From Rhodobacter sp. (lineage in GTDB: Bacteria > Pseudomonadota > Alphaproteobacteria > Rhodobacterales > Rhodobacteraceae), in the NCBI GenBank assembly GCA_020250175.1, contig JADCEN010000003.1, positions 1 through 64,000 on the forward strand: a DNA stretch of 64,000 nt, in the 5' to 3' direction. Below are positions 27,598 through 35,935 of the stretch, piece by piece. The position numbers were made by a program, and so were the translations under genes. Below the pieces are notes generated by a model. It was not told the origin of the DNA. It ran no database searches and saw only the letters and a program-made list of their open reading frames with translations. How positions within the stretch are numbered: position 1 is the first letter of the stretch; every line of letters begins with the position of its first letter.

Positions 27598-28392
27598 ATG
27601 CCCTTTACCCTTGCGACCTGGAACATCAATTCCGTCCGCCTGCGCGAAACTCTGGTGGCGCGGCTGCTGGCCGGGGAACAGCCGGACGTCCTGTGTTTGC
27701 AGGAATGCAAGAGTCCGGTCGAAAAGATGCCGCTCGGCACCTTTGCCGCACTGGGCTACCACCATGTCGTTGCCCGCGGGCAAAAGGGCTACAACGGTGT
27801 TGCCATCTTGTCGAGGCTGCCGATCACGGATGCGGGTGAGCAGGATTTTGCCCGGCTTGGCCATGCGCGCCATGTCGCCGCGCGGCTGGAAAACGGGGTT
27901 ACGATCCACAATTGCTATGTGCCGGCGGGCGGCGACATCCCCGACCGGATGGTCAATGACAAGTTTGGCCAGAAGCTGGATTTCCTGACCGGTATGCGCG
28001 ACCATTTCAGCCGGGACAGGCCGCACAAGGCCATTCTTGTGGGCGATCTGAACATCGCCCCGCGTGAGGATGATGTCTGGAACCACAGGCAACTGCTGAA
28101 GATCGTCAGCCATACCCCGGTCGAGGTGGAGCATCTGGCGCAGGCGCAGGAGGCGGGGCCTTGGGTGGATATCACGCGCCAGGATATTCCGCAGGGGCTG
28201 CTGTATTCCTGGTGGTCTTATCGCGCGTCTGATTGGGATACGGCGGACAAGGGCCGCAGGCTGGATCATATCTGGGCCACGCCGGATATTGCCGGTGCCG
28301 CCCATGGCAGCCGCATCCTGCGGGCGGTGCGCGGCTGGGATCAGCCTTCGGATCATGCGCCGGTTTTCGCCAGTTTCGATCTGCCGGGTTGA
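27598..28392 (+). CDS. xthA: exodeoxyribonuclease III
   Basis: A 264-residue ExoIII/APE1-type nuclease for repair of abasic sites and 3' blocking groups. Motifs: TLATWNINSVR (metal Asn), LCLQECKS (catalytic Glu), GYNGVAILSR, YVPAGGD, VGDLNIAPREDD (Asp/Asn) and QPSDHAPVF (catalytic His). Start ATG 27598 lies six bases after GGAG; an ATG at 27592 is too close to it. From 28071 to 28292 the gene is nearly identical to the second tail copy at 29320, with 3 mismatches in 222 positions; after that they diverge sharply. Confidence 0.95.
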   Translation: MPFTLATWNINSVRLRETLVARLLAGEQPDVLCLQECKSPVEKMPLGTFAALGYHHVVARGQKGYNGVAILSRLPITDAGEQDFARLGHARHVAARLENGVTIHNCYVPAGGDIPDRMVNDKFGQKLDFLTGMRDHFSRDRPHKAILVGDLNIAPREDDVWNHRQLLKIVSHTPVEVEHLAQAQEAGPWVDITRQDIPQGLLYSWWSYRASDWDTADKGRRLDHIWATPDIAGAAHGSRILRAVRGWDQPSDHAPVFASFDLPG

Positions 28393-28450
28393 TTCCGGCG
28401 GCGTGATCCGCCATATGCCATGTCAAGGTGCAGCAAATGGCGGCGCGGCA

Positions 28451-28828
28451 ATGATGCCTTCCTTTGTGATGGGTTTGTCCTATCTGGATGTCGCGCGTGG
28501 TGTTCCGTCGGGAATCGTCCGGCAGATGGAACAGCACGGGCTGACGCGCGACGATATCCGCATGATTATCGCCGACCGCACGCTGGAGCGGCGCCTGGCG
28601 GCAGGTGAACCGCTGAAAGTGGAAGAAGGCGATGCCCTTGCCCGGCTGCTGCGCATTGTGACTCAGGCGCGTGCGGTTTTCGGCGATGCAGCGCTGGCGG
28701 ATGAATGGCTGCGCAGCGCGAATCCGGCGCTGGGCGGCGGCGTACCGATCCGCATGGCGCGTACCGACCTTGGCGGGCGAGAGGTAGAGGCGGTTCTGGG
28801 CCGCATCGCGCATGGCGTTTTCGGTTAG
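28451..28828 (+). CDS. Xre/MbcA/ParS-type antitoxin of a RES toxin
   Basis: About 125 residues. The C-terminal half carries the DUF2384 (MbcA/ParS/Xre toxin-binding) signature: ALARLLRIVTQARAVFGD, EWLRSANPALGG, and EVEAVLGRIAHGVFG at the end. The N-terminal part (SYLDVARGVPSGIVRQMEQHG) looks like a helix-turn-helix that would repress the operon. Start uncertain: ATG 28451, 28454 or 28415 are all in frame with weak ribosome sites. It abuts the RES toxin gene with no gap and lies between two copies of the xthA tail. Confidence 0.85.
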   Translation: MMPSFVMGLSYLDVARGVPSGIVRQMEQHGLTRDDIRMIIADRTLERRLAAGEPLKVEEGDALARLLRIVTQARAVFGDAALADEWLRSANPALGGGVPIRMARTDLGGREVEAVLGRIAHGVFG

Positions 28829-29275
28829 GTGCGTGTCTGGCGTCTGACAAAGCCGGAACACGCGCCGGGTCTGGATGGTGAAGGCGCACGCCTGTACGGC
28901 GGGCGCTGGAACAGCCCCGGAATTCCCGTGGTGTATACGGCCTCATCCCTGGCGCTGGCGGCATTGGAGGTATTCGTGCATCTTCCCGCCGCGATGCGCC
29001 GCCCGTCTGGTTTGCCCGACCTGTTGACGGTGGCGATTGACCTGCCTGACGAAGATATTGCCGGGCCGGAAGGCCTGACTGAACGCGGGGCTGCGTCGTT
29101 CAGGGCTTTTGGCGATGCTTGGCTGACCGGGAACCGCAGCCTTGGCCTGCGCGTTCCAAGCCAGGTCATCCGGCATGACACCAATGTCCTGATCAACCCG
29201 CGTCACCCAGGAATTGCGCGTGCCAAAGTGGCACTGCAGGAAACCTTCCGTTTTGATGACCGGATGGGATCATGA
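28829..29275 (+). CDS. RES-domain toxin (NAD+-degrading)
   Basis: A 148-residue RES-family toxin; relatives such as MbcT and Res break down NAD+ and stop growth when the antitoxin is lost. The family residues are visible: Arg26 in YGGRWNSPG, Tyr36, Glu47 in SLALAALEVF and a Ser in the C-terminal QVIRHDTNVLINPRHPG region context. The GTG start at 28829 immediately follows the antitoxin TAG, so the pair is co-translated. Length matches the family (~150). The module is cargo downstream of xthA. Confidence 0.9.
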   Translation: MRVWRLTKPEHAPGLDGEGARLYGGRWNSPGIPVVYTASSLALAALEVFVHLPAAMRRPSGLPDLLTVAIDLPDEDIAGPEGLTERGAASFRAFGDAWLTGNRSLGLRVPSQVIRHDTNVLINPRHPGIARAKVALQETFRFDDRMGS

Positions 29276-29319
29276 TCCCTGACGGATAACCCTTGGCCTT
29301 TTCCTGCCCTGCCCAAGAC

Positions 29320-29635
29320 TGATGTCTGGAACCACAGGCAACTGCTGAAAATCGTCAGCCATACCCCGGTCGAGGTGGAGCATCTGGCGCAGGCGCAGGA
29401 GGCGGGGACTTGGGTGGATATCACGCGCCAGGATATTCCGCAGGGGCTGCTGTATTCCTGGTGGTCTTATCGCGCGTCTGACTGGGATACGGCGGACAAG
29501 GGCCGCAGGCTGGATCATATCTGGGCCACGCCGGATATTGCGGTGGCTGCCCATTCCAGCCGCATCCTGCGCGAGGCACGCGGCTGGAACCAGCCTTCAG
29601 ACCACGTTCCGGTCTTTGCCAGCTTTGACCTGTGA
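29320..29635 (+). pseudogene. displaced 3' end of xthA
   Basis: This stretch repeats the last 104 codons of xthA in the same frame and ends in its own TGA (29633-29635). The first 222 bases match 28071-28292 with 3 mismatches; the next 91 bases show 22 mismatches, many at third positions, with protein-level conservation (RGWNQPSDHVPVFASFDL). It lacks a start codon context and the N-terminal catalytic residues, so it is inactive. It looks like the original or an allelic 3' end left behind after the toxin-antitoxin insertion. Confidence 0.9.
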
Positions 29636-29639
29636 TCGA

Positions 29640-29987
29640 TCAGGGCAGGATTTCAACCATGCGGACCCAGACATAGGGCCCGCTGCGGCCGTTGTCGACT
29701 TCGCCAAGCAGGCGAACACGGGTTTCCGGGCTGACGGGGCGGTTTTGGAACGCATCCTCATCGACCTCGACACGGATCTCTCCCGAAGCGTCGCGGAAGG
29801 TGAAGTAATCTTCGCGCAGATGCGCGACGATATTTCCCTCAAGGGTAACATAGGTCCCCGCCCGGGCCGCACTGGCCTCGGTTGCCGTCACCAGGGCACC
29901 CGACGCTCCGGGGCCGGTGAACTGCGCCGCCACCGGTGTTGCCGCCACAAGGGCCATCACGCAGGCTATCTTCGCGAAATTCTTCAT
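29640..29987 (-). CDS. YgiW/YdeI-type BOF (OB-fold) periplasmic protein
   Basis: A 115-residue exported protein: signal peptide MKNFAKIACVMALVAATPVAA followed by a bacterial OB-fold with GTYVTLEGNIVAHLREDYFTF, DASGEIRVEVDEDAF and RVRLLGEVDNGRSG, the typical BOF pattern. Family members act in stress tolerance and bind small ligands. ATG 29987 has GGAG upstream. It converges on the xthA tail, with only 4 bases between stop codons. Confidence 0.88.
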   Translation of the reverse strand: MKNFAKIACVMALVAATPVAAQFTGPGASGALVTATEASAARAGTYVTLEGNIVAHLREDYFTFRDASGEIRVEVDEDAFQNRPVSPETRVRLLGEVDNGRSGPYVWVRMVEILP

Positions 29988-30161
29988 CTTTTCATCCAAC
30001 TCCATACCTGTTGCCAAGCGCAACACGGTAAAATGCTACCATTCAGCCGTGACAGTTTCAAGACGCAACCTGTGCCCCGCAGATTGCCACCCGGTTGCCT
30101 CTTGGCCTTTGTCGCGCCTGCGATCATATAGGGGCGGACCCAATGCAGAGGGAGAGTTGCC

Positions 30162-31064
30162 ATGTTCGGATTTGCAGACAAGCCACAGCCCGCGCCGGGC
30201 CTGATCAAGGACGCAACCGAGGCCAGCTTTCTGGCCGATGTGATCGAGGCCAGCCAGACCGTCCCCGTGATTGTCGATTTCTGGGCCCCCTGGTGCGGCC
30301 CCTGCAAGACGCTGACGCCCGCGCTGGAAGCGGCTGTGACCGCAGCCGGTGGCAAGGTGCGGCTGGTGAAGATCGATGTCGATCAAAGCCAGCGCATCGC
30401 GGCACAGCTGCGTATCCAGTCGATCCCCACCGTCTATGCCTTTTGGCAGGGCCAGCCGGTTGACGGGTTCCAGGGCGCGCTGCCGGGGTCCGAGATCAAG
30501 AAGTTCATCGACCGGGTTGCGGCGTTGGCCGGTGACGGCGGGCTGGGCGATGCGCTTGCGTCCGCCGAGGCGATGCTGGCCGAGGGTGCCGTTGTGGACG
30601 CGGTGGAAACCTTTGCGGCCATCCTGGGGGAAGAGCCTGCCAATGCGGCAGCCTATGGCGGGCTGATCCGCGCGCATCTGATGCTGGGCGCGATCGACCA
30701 GGCACAGGCGCTGGCAGATGCGGCCCCGGCAGGGATTGCGAAGGCCAAGGAGATCGAGGCGGCGCGGGCGCAGATCGAACTGGCGCGGCAGGCAGCCAAT
30801 GCCGGGCCCGAGGCCGATCTGCGGGCCGCGGTTGCGGCAAATGAGAACGACCATCAGGCGCGGTTCGATCTGGCGCTTGCCTTGCATGCCGCCGGAAAGG
30901 TGGATGAGGCGGTGGATGTGCTGCTGGATCTGTTCCGTCGGGACCGCGAGTGGAATGACGGTGCGGCCAAGACGCAGCTCTTCATCATCTTCGAGGCGCT
31001 GAAGCCCACGGATCCGATCGTGCTGAAGGGGCGTCGCCGATTGTCTTCGATGATATTTGCCTGA
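30162..31064 (+). CDS. thioredoxin-TPR chaperone (CnoX/YbbN type)
   Basis: A 300-residue cytoplasmic protein with an N-terminal thioredoxin domain (IVDFWAPWCGPCKTLTPALE, active site CGPC ~residues 45-50; cis-Pro in SIPTVYAFW) and a C-terminal TPR-like region (~120-300, e.g. DHQARFDLALALHAAGKVDEAV over two helices). CnoX proteins protect substrates from over-oxidation and pass them to GroEL/DnaK. It leads a tight plus-strand group with a LON-domain protein and a Trm112-like protein. Confidence 0.9.
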   Translation: MFGFADKPQPAPGLIKDATEASFLADVIEASQTVPVIVDFWAPWCGPCKTLTPALEAAVTAAGGKVRLVKIDVDQSQRIAAQLRIQSIPTVYAFWQGQPVDGFQGALPGSEIKKFIDRVAALAGDGGLGDALASAEAMLAEGAVVDAVETFAAILGEEPANAAAYGGLIRAHLMLGAIDQAQALADAAPAGIAKAKEIEAARAQIELARQAANAGPEADLRAAVAANENDHQARFDLALALHAAGKVDEAVDVLLDLFRRDREWNDGAAKTQLFIIFEALKPTDPIVLKGRRRLSSMIFA

Positions 31065-31091
31065 TCGCCACGGCGGTCTAGGTACCCGGCC

Positions 31092-31736
31092 ATGACAAGA
31101 TTGACCGACCTTCCCGATACCATTCCCGTCTTTCCGCTTCCCGGGGCGCTGCTGCTGCCGCGGGCAAGATTGCCGCTGCATATCTTCGAGCCGCGCTATC
31201 TGCAGATGGTGGATGACGCGCTGAAAACCAGGCACCGGCTGATCGGAATGATCCAGCCGCGCGAGGTCCCGGCGGCGGCAGAGAAACGCCTGCATGCCAT
31301 CGGTTGTGCGGGGCGCCTGACCGGGTTTTCCGAAACCGAAGACGGGCGTTACATGATCACCCTTTCGGGCCTGTCGCGCTTTCGCGTGCTTCAGGAAGTG
31401 CAGGGCTTTGCCCCATACCGGCGCTGCCAGGTCGATTGGGCGCCCTTCGCCCGCGATCTGGGCGGGGCGGAAAACGACGCAGGCTTCAGGCGCACAGAGT
31501 TCATGGCGGGCCTGAAACGCTATTTCGAGGCGATGGAACTGTCGACCGACTGGGGCAGCCTGAAGGGTGCGGATGAGGAGCTGCTGATCAACTCGCTGTC
31601 GATGCTGTGCCCCTTTGCACCCGAGGACAAGCAGGCGCTGCTGGAAGCACCGTCCTTGACAACGCGCCGCGAAACGCTGGTGACGCTGATCGAATTCGCC
31701 CTGCGCCGCGGCAATGGCGACGAGGTGATGCAATGA
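31092..31736 (+). CDS. LON-substrate-binding-domain protein (COG2802)
   Basis: A 214-residue stand-alone Lon N-terminal domain without ATPase or protease parts. Landmarks: [34 protein letters not shown] and GMIQPRE, then [19 protein letters not shown]. Such proteins are conserved but poorly understood; substrate recognition or adaptor roles are inferred. 27 bases after cnoX and overlapping the next gene as ATGA. Confidence 0.9.
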   Translation: MTRLTDLPDTIPVFPLPGALLLPRARLPLHIFEPRYLQMVDDALKTRHRLIGMIQPREVPAAAEKRLHAIGCAGRLTGFSETEDGRYMITLSGLSRFRVLQEVQGFAPYRRCQVDWAPFARDLGGAENDAGFRRTEFMAGLKRYFEAMELSTDWGSLKGADEELLINSLSMLCPFAPEDKQALLEAPSLTTRRETLVTLIEFALRRGNGDEVMQ

Positions 31737-31927
31737 TCGATGGTCCTGATCCGGCACCCTTGCACGACCGGCGCATGCTGGAGGCGCTGGTCTGCCCGGT
31801 AACCCAGGCGGTGCTGACCTATGACGCCGGGCGGCAGGAGCTGATTTCGCGCGCCGCATCGCTGGCCTTTCCGATCCGGGACGGCATTCCGATCATGCTG
31901 GTCAGCGAGGCGCGGCAGATCGGCTGA
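31733..31927 (+). CDS. Trm112 family protein
   Basis: A 64-residue small domain: [25 protein letters not shown], then [17 protein letters not shown], the Trm112/YcaR signature. Only one of the usual zinc cysteines is kept (VCPVT), as in many bacterial members that lack metal. Eukaryotic Trm112 activates methyltransferases; bacterial partners are unclear. Its ATG overlaps the preceding stop (ATGA). Confidence 0.88.
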   Translation: MIDGPDPAPLHDRRMLEALVCPVTQAVLTYDAGRQELISRAASLAFPIRDGIPIMLVSEARQIG

Positions 31928-31979
31928 CGGGGCAGGTGTAGGCCACCGGGACAGTGTGAACAGAAAATACTGCCGACAG

Positions 31980-33206
31980 TCAGATTTGCTGACCTGTCAG
32001 CAGCTTTGGCAGATCGCCGGTAAGGCCCGCCGCTTGCCGGATGAAGCTGCGGCGCAGTGCGGGGACCGCGCTGACCACGCCAAGGCCAAGGTCGCGCCCA
32101 AGGCGCAGGATTGGGTTATCGTTCGAGAACAGGCGGTTGACGCTGTCCATGCCCAGCGCCAGCACGGTGGCGTCGAACCGCCGCCAGCGCTGATAGCGTT
32201 CCAGCACGTCGATGGCCCCGATATCCTCGCCCCGCCGCTGCGCCAACAGCAGCACCTCGGCCAGGGCCGCGACATCGCGCAGGCCAAGGTTCAGGCCCTG
32301 TCCGGCGATGGGATGCACCCCATGCGCGGCATCCCCCACAAGGGCCAGACGCGGGGCGACATAGCTGGCCGCAAGGCTCAGCGACAGCGGGTAGGTGAAC
32401 CTTTCCCCGGCAAGGGCGATATCGCCCAGAAAATCGCCGAAACGCGGACGCAGGGCGGCAAGATAGGTGGCATCGGGAAGTGCCTGGATGGCGGCGGCGC
32501 GGGCTTCGGCCTCGGTCCAGACGATGGAACTGAAATTGCCGGGCAGGGGCAGGATCGCAAGCGGACCTTCCGGCATGAAGTACTGATGCGCGATGCCGTT
32601 GTGCGGCAACTCATGCGCCACGGCGGTCACCAGCGCCGTCTGGCCATAGCCCCAGCCGATGCGGCGGATACCGGCCCGGTCGGCGGTGCCGCCGCCGCGC
32701 CCGTCACAGCCTGCCAGCAGGCGCCCCGTCAGGGTGCGGCCGGAGGCCAGCGTCACGGCGGCACCGGTTGCCGTCACCTCCTGCGCGACAACGCTTTCGC
32801 CCGACAGCAGGGTGATGCCGGGCGTATCCGACATGGCGGCATGGAAGGCGCCGTACAGAAACCGGTCTTCCAGCAGGAAGCCCATCGGGCCTTCCTCGAT
32901 CTCGGCGGCATCAAAGGTCAGAAAGAACGGCGCGGCACCCGCCCCCGCACGGCCATCGCTGGCCTTGATCTGCAGGATCGGCTGCGTCCGGTCTGCGACG
33001 CGGGGCCAGACACCCAGAACAGTCAGCAGCCGTTTCGAGGCAATGGCAAGCGCATAGGCGCGCCCGTCAAAACCGCGCGCGGCGCGGTCGGGGGCAGGGC
33101 GCGCGTCAATCACGGTCACGCGAAGGCCGCCCTGCGCCAGGGCCAGGGCAAGGGCGGGGCCGTTCAGCCCGCCGCCCACGATCAGGATATCGGTCTTCTC
33201 TGTCAT
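31980..33206 (-). CDS. UbiH/UbiF/COQ6-family FAD monooxygenase
   Basis: A 408-residue flavin hydroxylase, most likely for the ubiquinone ring. FAD site VGGGLNGPALALALAQGG at the N-terminus; the second FAD motif GDAAHGVHPIAGQGLNLGLR (~residues 285-304) is the UbiH/F hallmark. Start ATG 33206 places the Rossmann loop at residue 10; further upstream the open frame overlaps the divergent amidase promoter. Which ring position it hydroxylates cannot be told. Confidence 0.88.
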   Translation of the reverse strand: MTEKTDILIVGGGLNGPALALALAQGGLRVTVIDARPAPDRAARGFDGRAYALAIASKRLLTVLGVWPRVADRTQPILQIKASDGRAGAGAAPFFLTFDAAEIEEGPMGFLLEDRFLYGAFHAAMSDTPGITLLSGESVVAQEVTATGAAVTLASGRTLTGRLLAGCDGRGGGTADRAGIRRIGWGYGQTALVTAVAHELPHNGIAHQYFMPEGPLAILPLPGNFSSIVWTEAEARAAAIQALPDATYLAALRPRFGDFLGDIALAGERFTYPLSLSLAASYVAPRLALVGDAAHGVHPIAGQGLNLGLRDVAALAEVLLLAQRRGEDIGAIDVLERYQRWRRFDATVLALGMDSVNRLFSNDNPILRLGRDLGLGVVSAVPALRRSFIRQAAGLTGDLPKLLTGQQI

Positions 33207-33288
33207 GCGCTGAACTATGGCACCGGACGCGGGATTGTCCATGCGCCGCTCTGCCGCTACCGTCCGCCCGAGTGATCGGGAGAACGGC

Positions 33289-34608
33289 ATGGACAAGCGG
33301 ACAGCGGGCGAACTGGGGCGGGCGATCGGGGCGGGCAAGGTGCATCCCGTCGAACTGGTCGAGGCGCAGTTGGCCGCGATCAACGCGCATCCGCTTGCGC
33401 CGCGCATCTATGCCCGCCTTACCCCGGACCGCGCCCGGGCCGAGGCGATGGCGGCGGCGGGCCGTGCCCGGGCGGGCCTGCGCAAGGGGCTGCTGGATGG
33501 CGTGCCGCTGTCGTGGAAAGACCTGTTCGACACGGCCGGCACGGCGACGGAAGCCGGATCGGCCCTGCTGAAGCACCGCATCCCCCCGGCGGATGCCGAG
33601 GTGGTGGCCCGCGCAACGCTGGCGGGGCTGGTCTGTCTGGGCAAGACCCATATGTCGGAACTGGCCTTTTCCGGATTGGGGCTGAACCCTGTCACGGCCA
33701 CGCCGCCTTCGGTCAATGACCCTGATGCGGTGGCGGGCGGATCATCATCGGGGGCGGCAGCCTCGGTGGCCTTCGGTCTTGCCCCCGCCGCCATCGGGTC
33801 GGACACGGGCGGTTCGGTGCGGATTCCGGCGGCCTGGAACGATCTGGTAGGCCTCAAGACCACGGCAGGCCTTCTTCCGCTGACCGGCACGGTGCCGCTG
33901 TGCGAAAGCTTTGACACGGTCGGCCCGCTGGCGCGCAGTGTCGAGGATTGTGCGCTGCTCTTGGGTATCCTCGAGGGCCGTCCGGCACCGGACCTGCGCG
34001 GGGCCGACCTGCGCGGGGCGCGGCTGCTGGTGCTGGAAACCGTGGCGCTGGACGGGCTGCGCCCCGAACCTGCCGCCGCTTTTGACCGGTCGGTGGCGCG
34101 CCTTGCGGCGGCGGGTGCGCGGGTGCAGCGGCTTGCCGCCCCGGAAGTGGCCGAAGCGATGGCCCTGGCAGCCGTGCTGTTCACCGCCGAAGCCTATGCG
34201 ATCTGGCGCGATGTGATCGAGGCAGCCCCGCAGAAGATGTTTCCCCGTATTCTGGAGCGGTTCCGCAGCGGTGCGGGGTTTACTGCGGCAGATTACGTGG
34301 CGGGCTGGCGGCGGCTGCGCGGGCTGCGCCGGGTCTGGGCGGACCGGGTGGGCAGCGCGGATGCGGTGATCCTGCCGACGGCCCCGATCCTGCCGCCACA
34401 TGCGAACCGGCTGATGACGGAGGATGCCTATTACGTGTCGGAAAACCTTCTGGCGCTGCGCAACACCCGCATTGCGAACCTGCTGGGTCTGTGCGCCATC
34501 ACCCTTCCGGCCGGAGAGCCGTCCTGCGGGATAAGCCTGATGGGGCCCGCATATGGCGAGGCCCGCCTGCTGCGGCTTGCCGCCGCCGCCGAAACGGCGC
34601 TGGGCTGA
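33289..34608 (+). CDS. amidase-signature enzyme
   Basis: A 439-residue amidase-signature hydrolase. The Ser-cisSer-Lys triad is visible: Lys in VPLSWKDLFD (~residue 73), cis-Ser in AGGSSSGAAASVAFG (~150) and nucleophile Ser in GSDTGGSVRIPAAW (~175). It shows no gatB/gatC neighbours, and the chromosomal context suggests a stand-alone amidase rather than the tRNA amidotransferase subunit. Start ATG 33289 behind GGGAG; divergent from the UbiH-type gene. Confidence 0.88.
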   Translation: MDKRTAGELGRAIGAGKVHPVELVEAQLAAINAHPLAPRIYARLTPDRARAEAMAAAGRARAGLRKGLLDGVPLSWKDLFDTAGTATEAGSALLKHRIPPADAEVVARATLAGLVCLGKTHMSELAFSGLGLNPVTATPPSVNDPDAVAGGSSSGAAASVAFGLAPAAIGSDTGGSVRIPAAWNDLVGLKTTAGLLPLTGTVPLCESFDTVGPLARSVEDCALLLGILEGRPAPDLRGADLRGARLLVLETVALDGLRPEPAAAFDRSVARLAAAGARVQRLAAPEVAEAMALAAVLFTAEAYAIWRDVIEAAPQKMFPRILERFRSGAGFTAADYVAGWRRLRGLRRVWADRVGSADAVILPTAPILPPHANRLMTEDAYYVSENLLALRNTRIANLLGLCAITLPAGEPSCGISLMGPAYGEARLLRLAAAAETALG

Positions 34609-34741
34609 CCGCGCAAAGGGCGAAAAGGCCACAAGTTTTCACCTCTGCCATGGCCTTAGGCGGCGTTTTTCTGGACCGCAGGCGAAACTCTGGCTATCCT
34701 AAGCACAAGCGGGGCGAAACGACCCCGGCAACGAGGCAGTC

Positions 34742-35920
34742 ATGGCGTTTCCAGAGCGGTTCTCGAACCTGCCAGATTACGCATTTCCCCGGTTGCGGGC
34801 ACTGCTTGAGGTGCACGCCCCCGGCGGCGATCCCATAGACATGACCATCGGAGAGCCGAAGCACCCGATGCCCGCGTTCGTGGCCGGGGTGCTTGCCGCA
34901 AATCTGGGCGGATTCGGCGTCTATCCCCCGAATGACGGCACGCCCGAGTTGCTGGCCGCGAATTCGTCGTGGCTGGCGCGCCGCTATGGCGTGGCAGTCG
35001 CGCCAGAGCGGATCATGAGCCTGAACGGCACGCGGGAAGGCCTGTTCAACGCGGCCTTGGCGCTGTGCCCGGAACGCAAGAACGGGGATGTCCCGGCAGT
35101 CCTGATGCCGAACCCGTTCTATCAGGTCTACGCCGTCGGGGCGCTGGCGGCGGGCGCCGAGCCGATCTATGTGCCTGCGACGGCGGCGACAGGGTTTCTG
35201 CCCGATTATGCGGCGCTTGACCCCGCGCTGCTGGACCGGGTGGCGCTGGCGTACCTGTGTTCGCCTGCAAATCCGCAGGGGGCCGTTGCCTCGCGCAGTT
35301 ATCTGGCAGGTCTTCTGGCCCTGGCCGAGCGGCACGATTTCATCGTGCTGGCAGATGAATGTTACAGCGAAATCTGGCACACTGCACCGCCCCCCGGCGT
35401 GCTGGAGGTGGCCGCCGCCACCGGCACCGATCCCGAGCGGGTCTTTGCCTTTCATTCGCTTTCGAAACGATCCAATCTGCCCGGGCTGCGGTCTGGTTTC
35501 GTGGCCGGTGGCGTCAAGGGCATTGCCCGGATGCGCAAGCTGCGGTCCTTTGCCGGGGCACCGGTGCCACTGCCGTTGCAGCGGGTGGCCGAACGGGCCT
35601 GGGCGGACGAGGCCCATGTCACGGCAAGCCGCGCGCTTTATGCCGGGAAATTCGAGGATGCCGCAGGGATATTCTCCGGCATGCAGGGATTTGCCCTTCC
35701 GGACGGGGGGTTCTTCCTGTGGCTGCCGGTGCGGGACGGGGAAGCCGCCGCCCTGCGTCTGTGGCGCGAGACGGGGGTCCGGGTGCTGCCCGGCGCCTAT
35801 CTGTCGCGCGAGGTCGGGGGCGAAAACCCCGGCAAAGGCTATATCCGGGTCGCCTTGGTGGCCCCAAGGGACGAGACGCAGCGCGGCCTGACACGGCTTC
35901 GCGACTGCCTGTACGCGTAG
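34742..35920 (+). CDS. dapC: class I/II aminotransferase, succinyldiaminopimelate type
   Basis: A 392-residue PLP aminotransferase. Landmarks: DMTIGEPKHPMPAFV, YPPNDGTPEL, SLNGTREGLFNAAL, LCSPANPQGAV, LADECYSEIWH, and the PLP lysine in FHSLSKRSNLPGLRSGFV. These match the DapC group that transaminates N-succinyl-L,L-diaminopimelate in lysine/peptidoglycan synthesis. It directly precedes ftsK by 15 bases. Assignment rests on family resemblance rather than pathway neighbours. Confidence 0.85.
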   Translation: MAFPERFSNLPDYAFPRLRALLEVHAPGGDPIDMTIGEPKHPMPAFVAGVLAANLGGFGVYPPNDGTPELLAANSSWLARRYGVAVAPERIMSLNGTREGLFNAALALCPERKNGDVPAVLMPNPFYQVYAVGALAAGAEPIYVPATAATGFLPDYAALDPALLDRVALAYLCSPANPQGAVASRSYLAGLLALAERHDFIVLADECYSEIWHTAPPPGVLEVAAATGTDPERVFAFHSLSKRSNLPGLRSGFVAGGVKGIARMRKLRSFAGAPVPLPLQRVAERAWADEAHVTASRALYAGKFEDAAGIFSGMQGFALPDGGFFLWLPVRDGEAAALRLWRETGVRVLPGAYLSREVGGENPGKGYIRVALVAPRDETQRGLTRLRDCLYA

Positions 35921-35935
35921 GGGACGGGACACGAC

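Noticed and set aside
29375-29635. Independent small ExoIII-like gene
   Set aside because: It is an in-frame tail of xthA lacking the metal-binding N-terminal half and any ribosome site.
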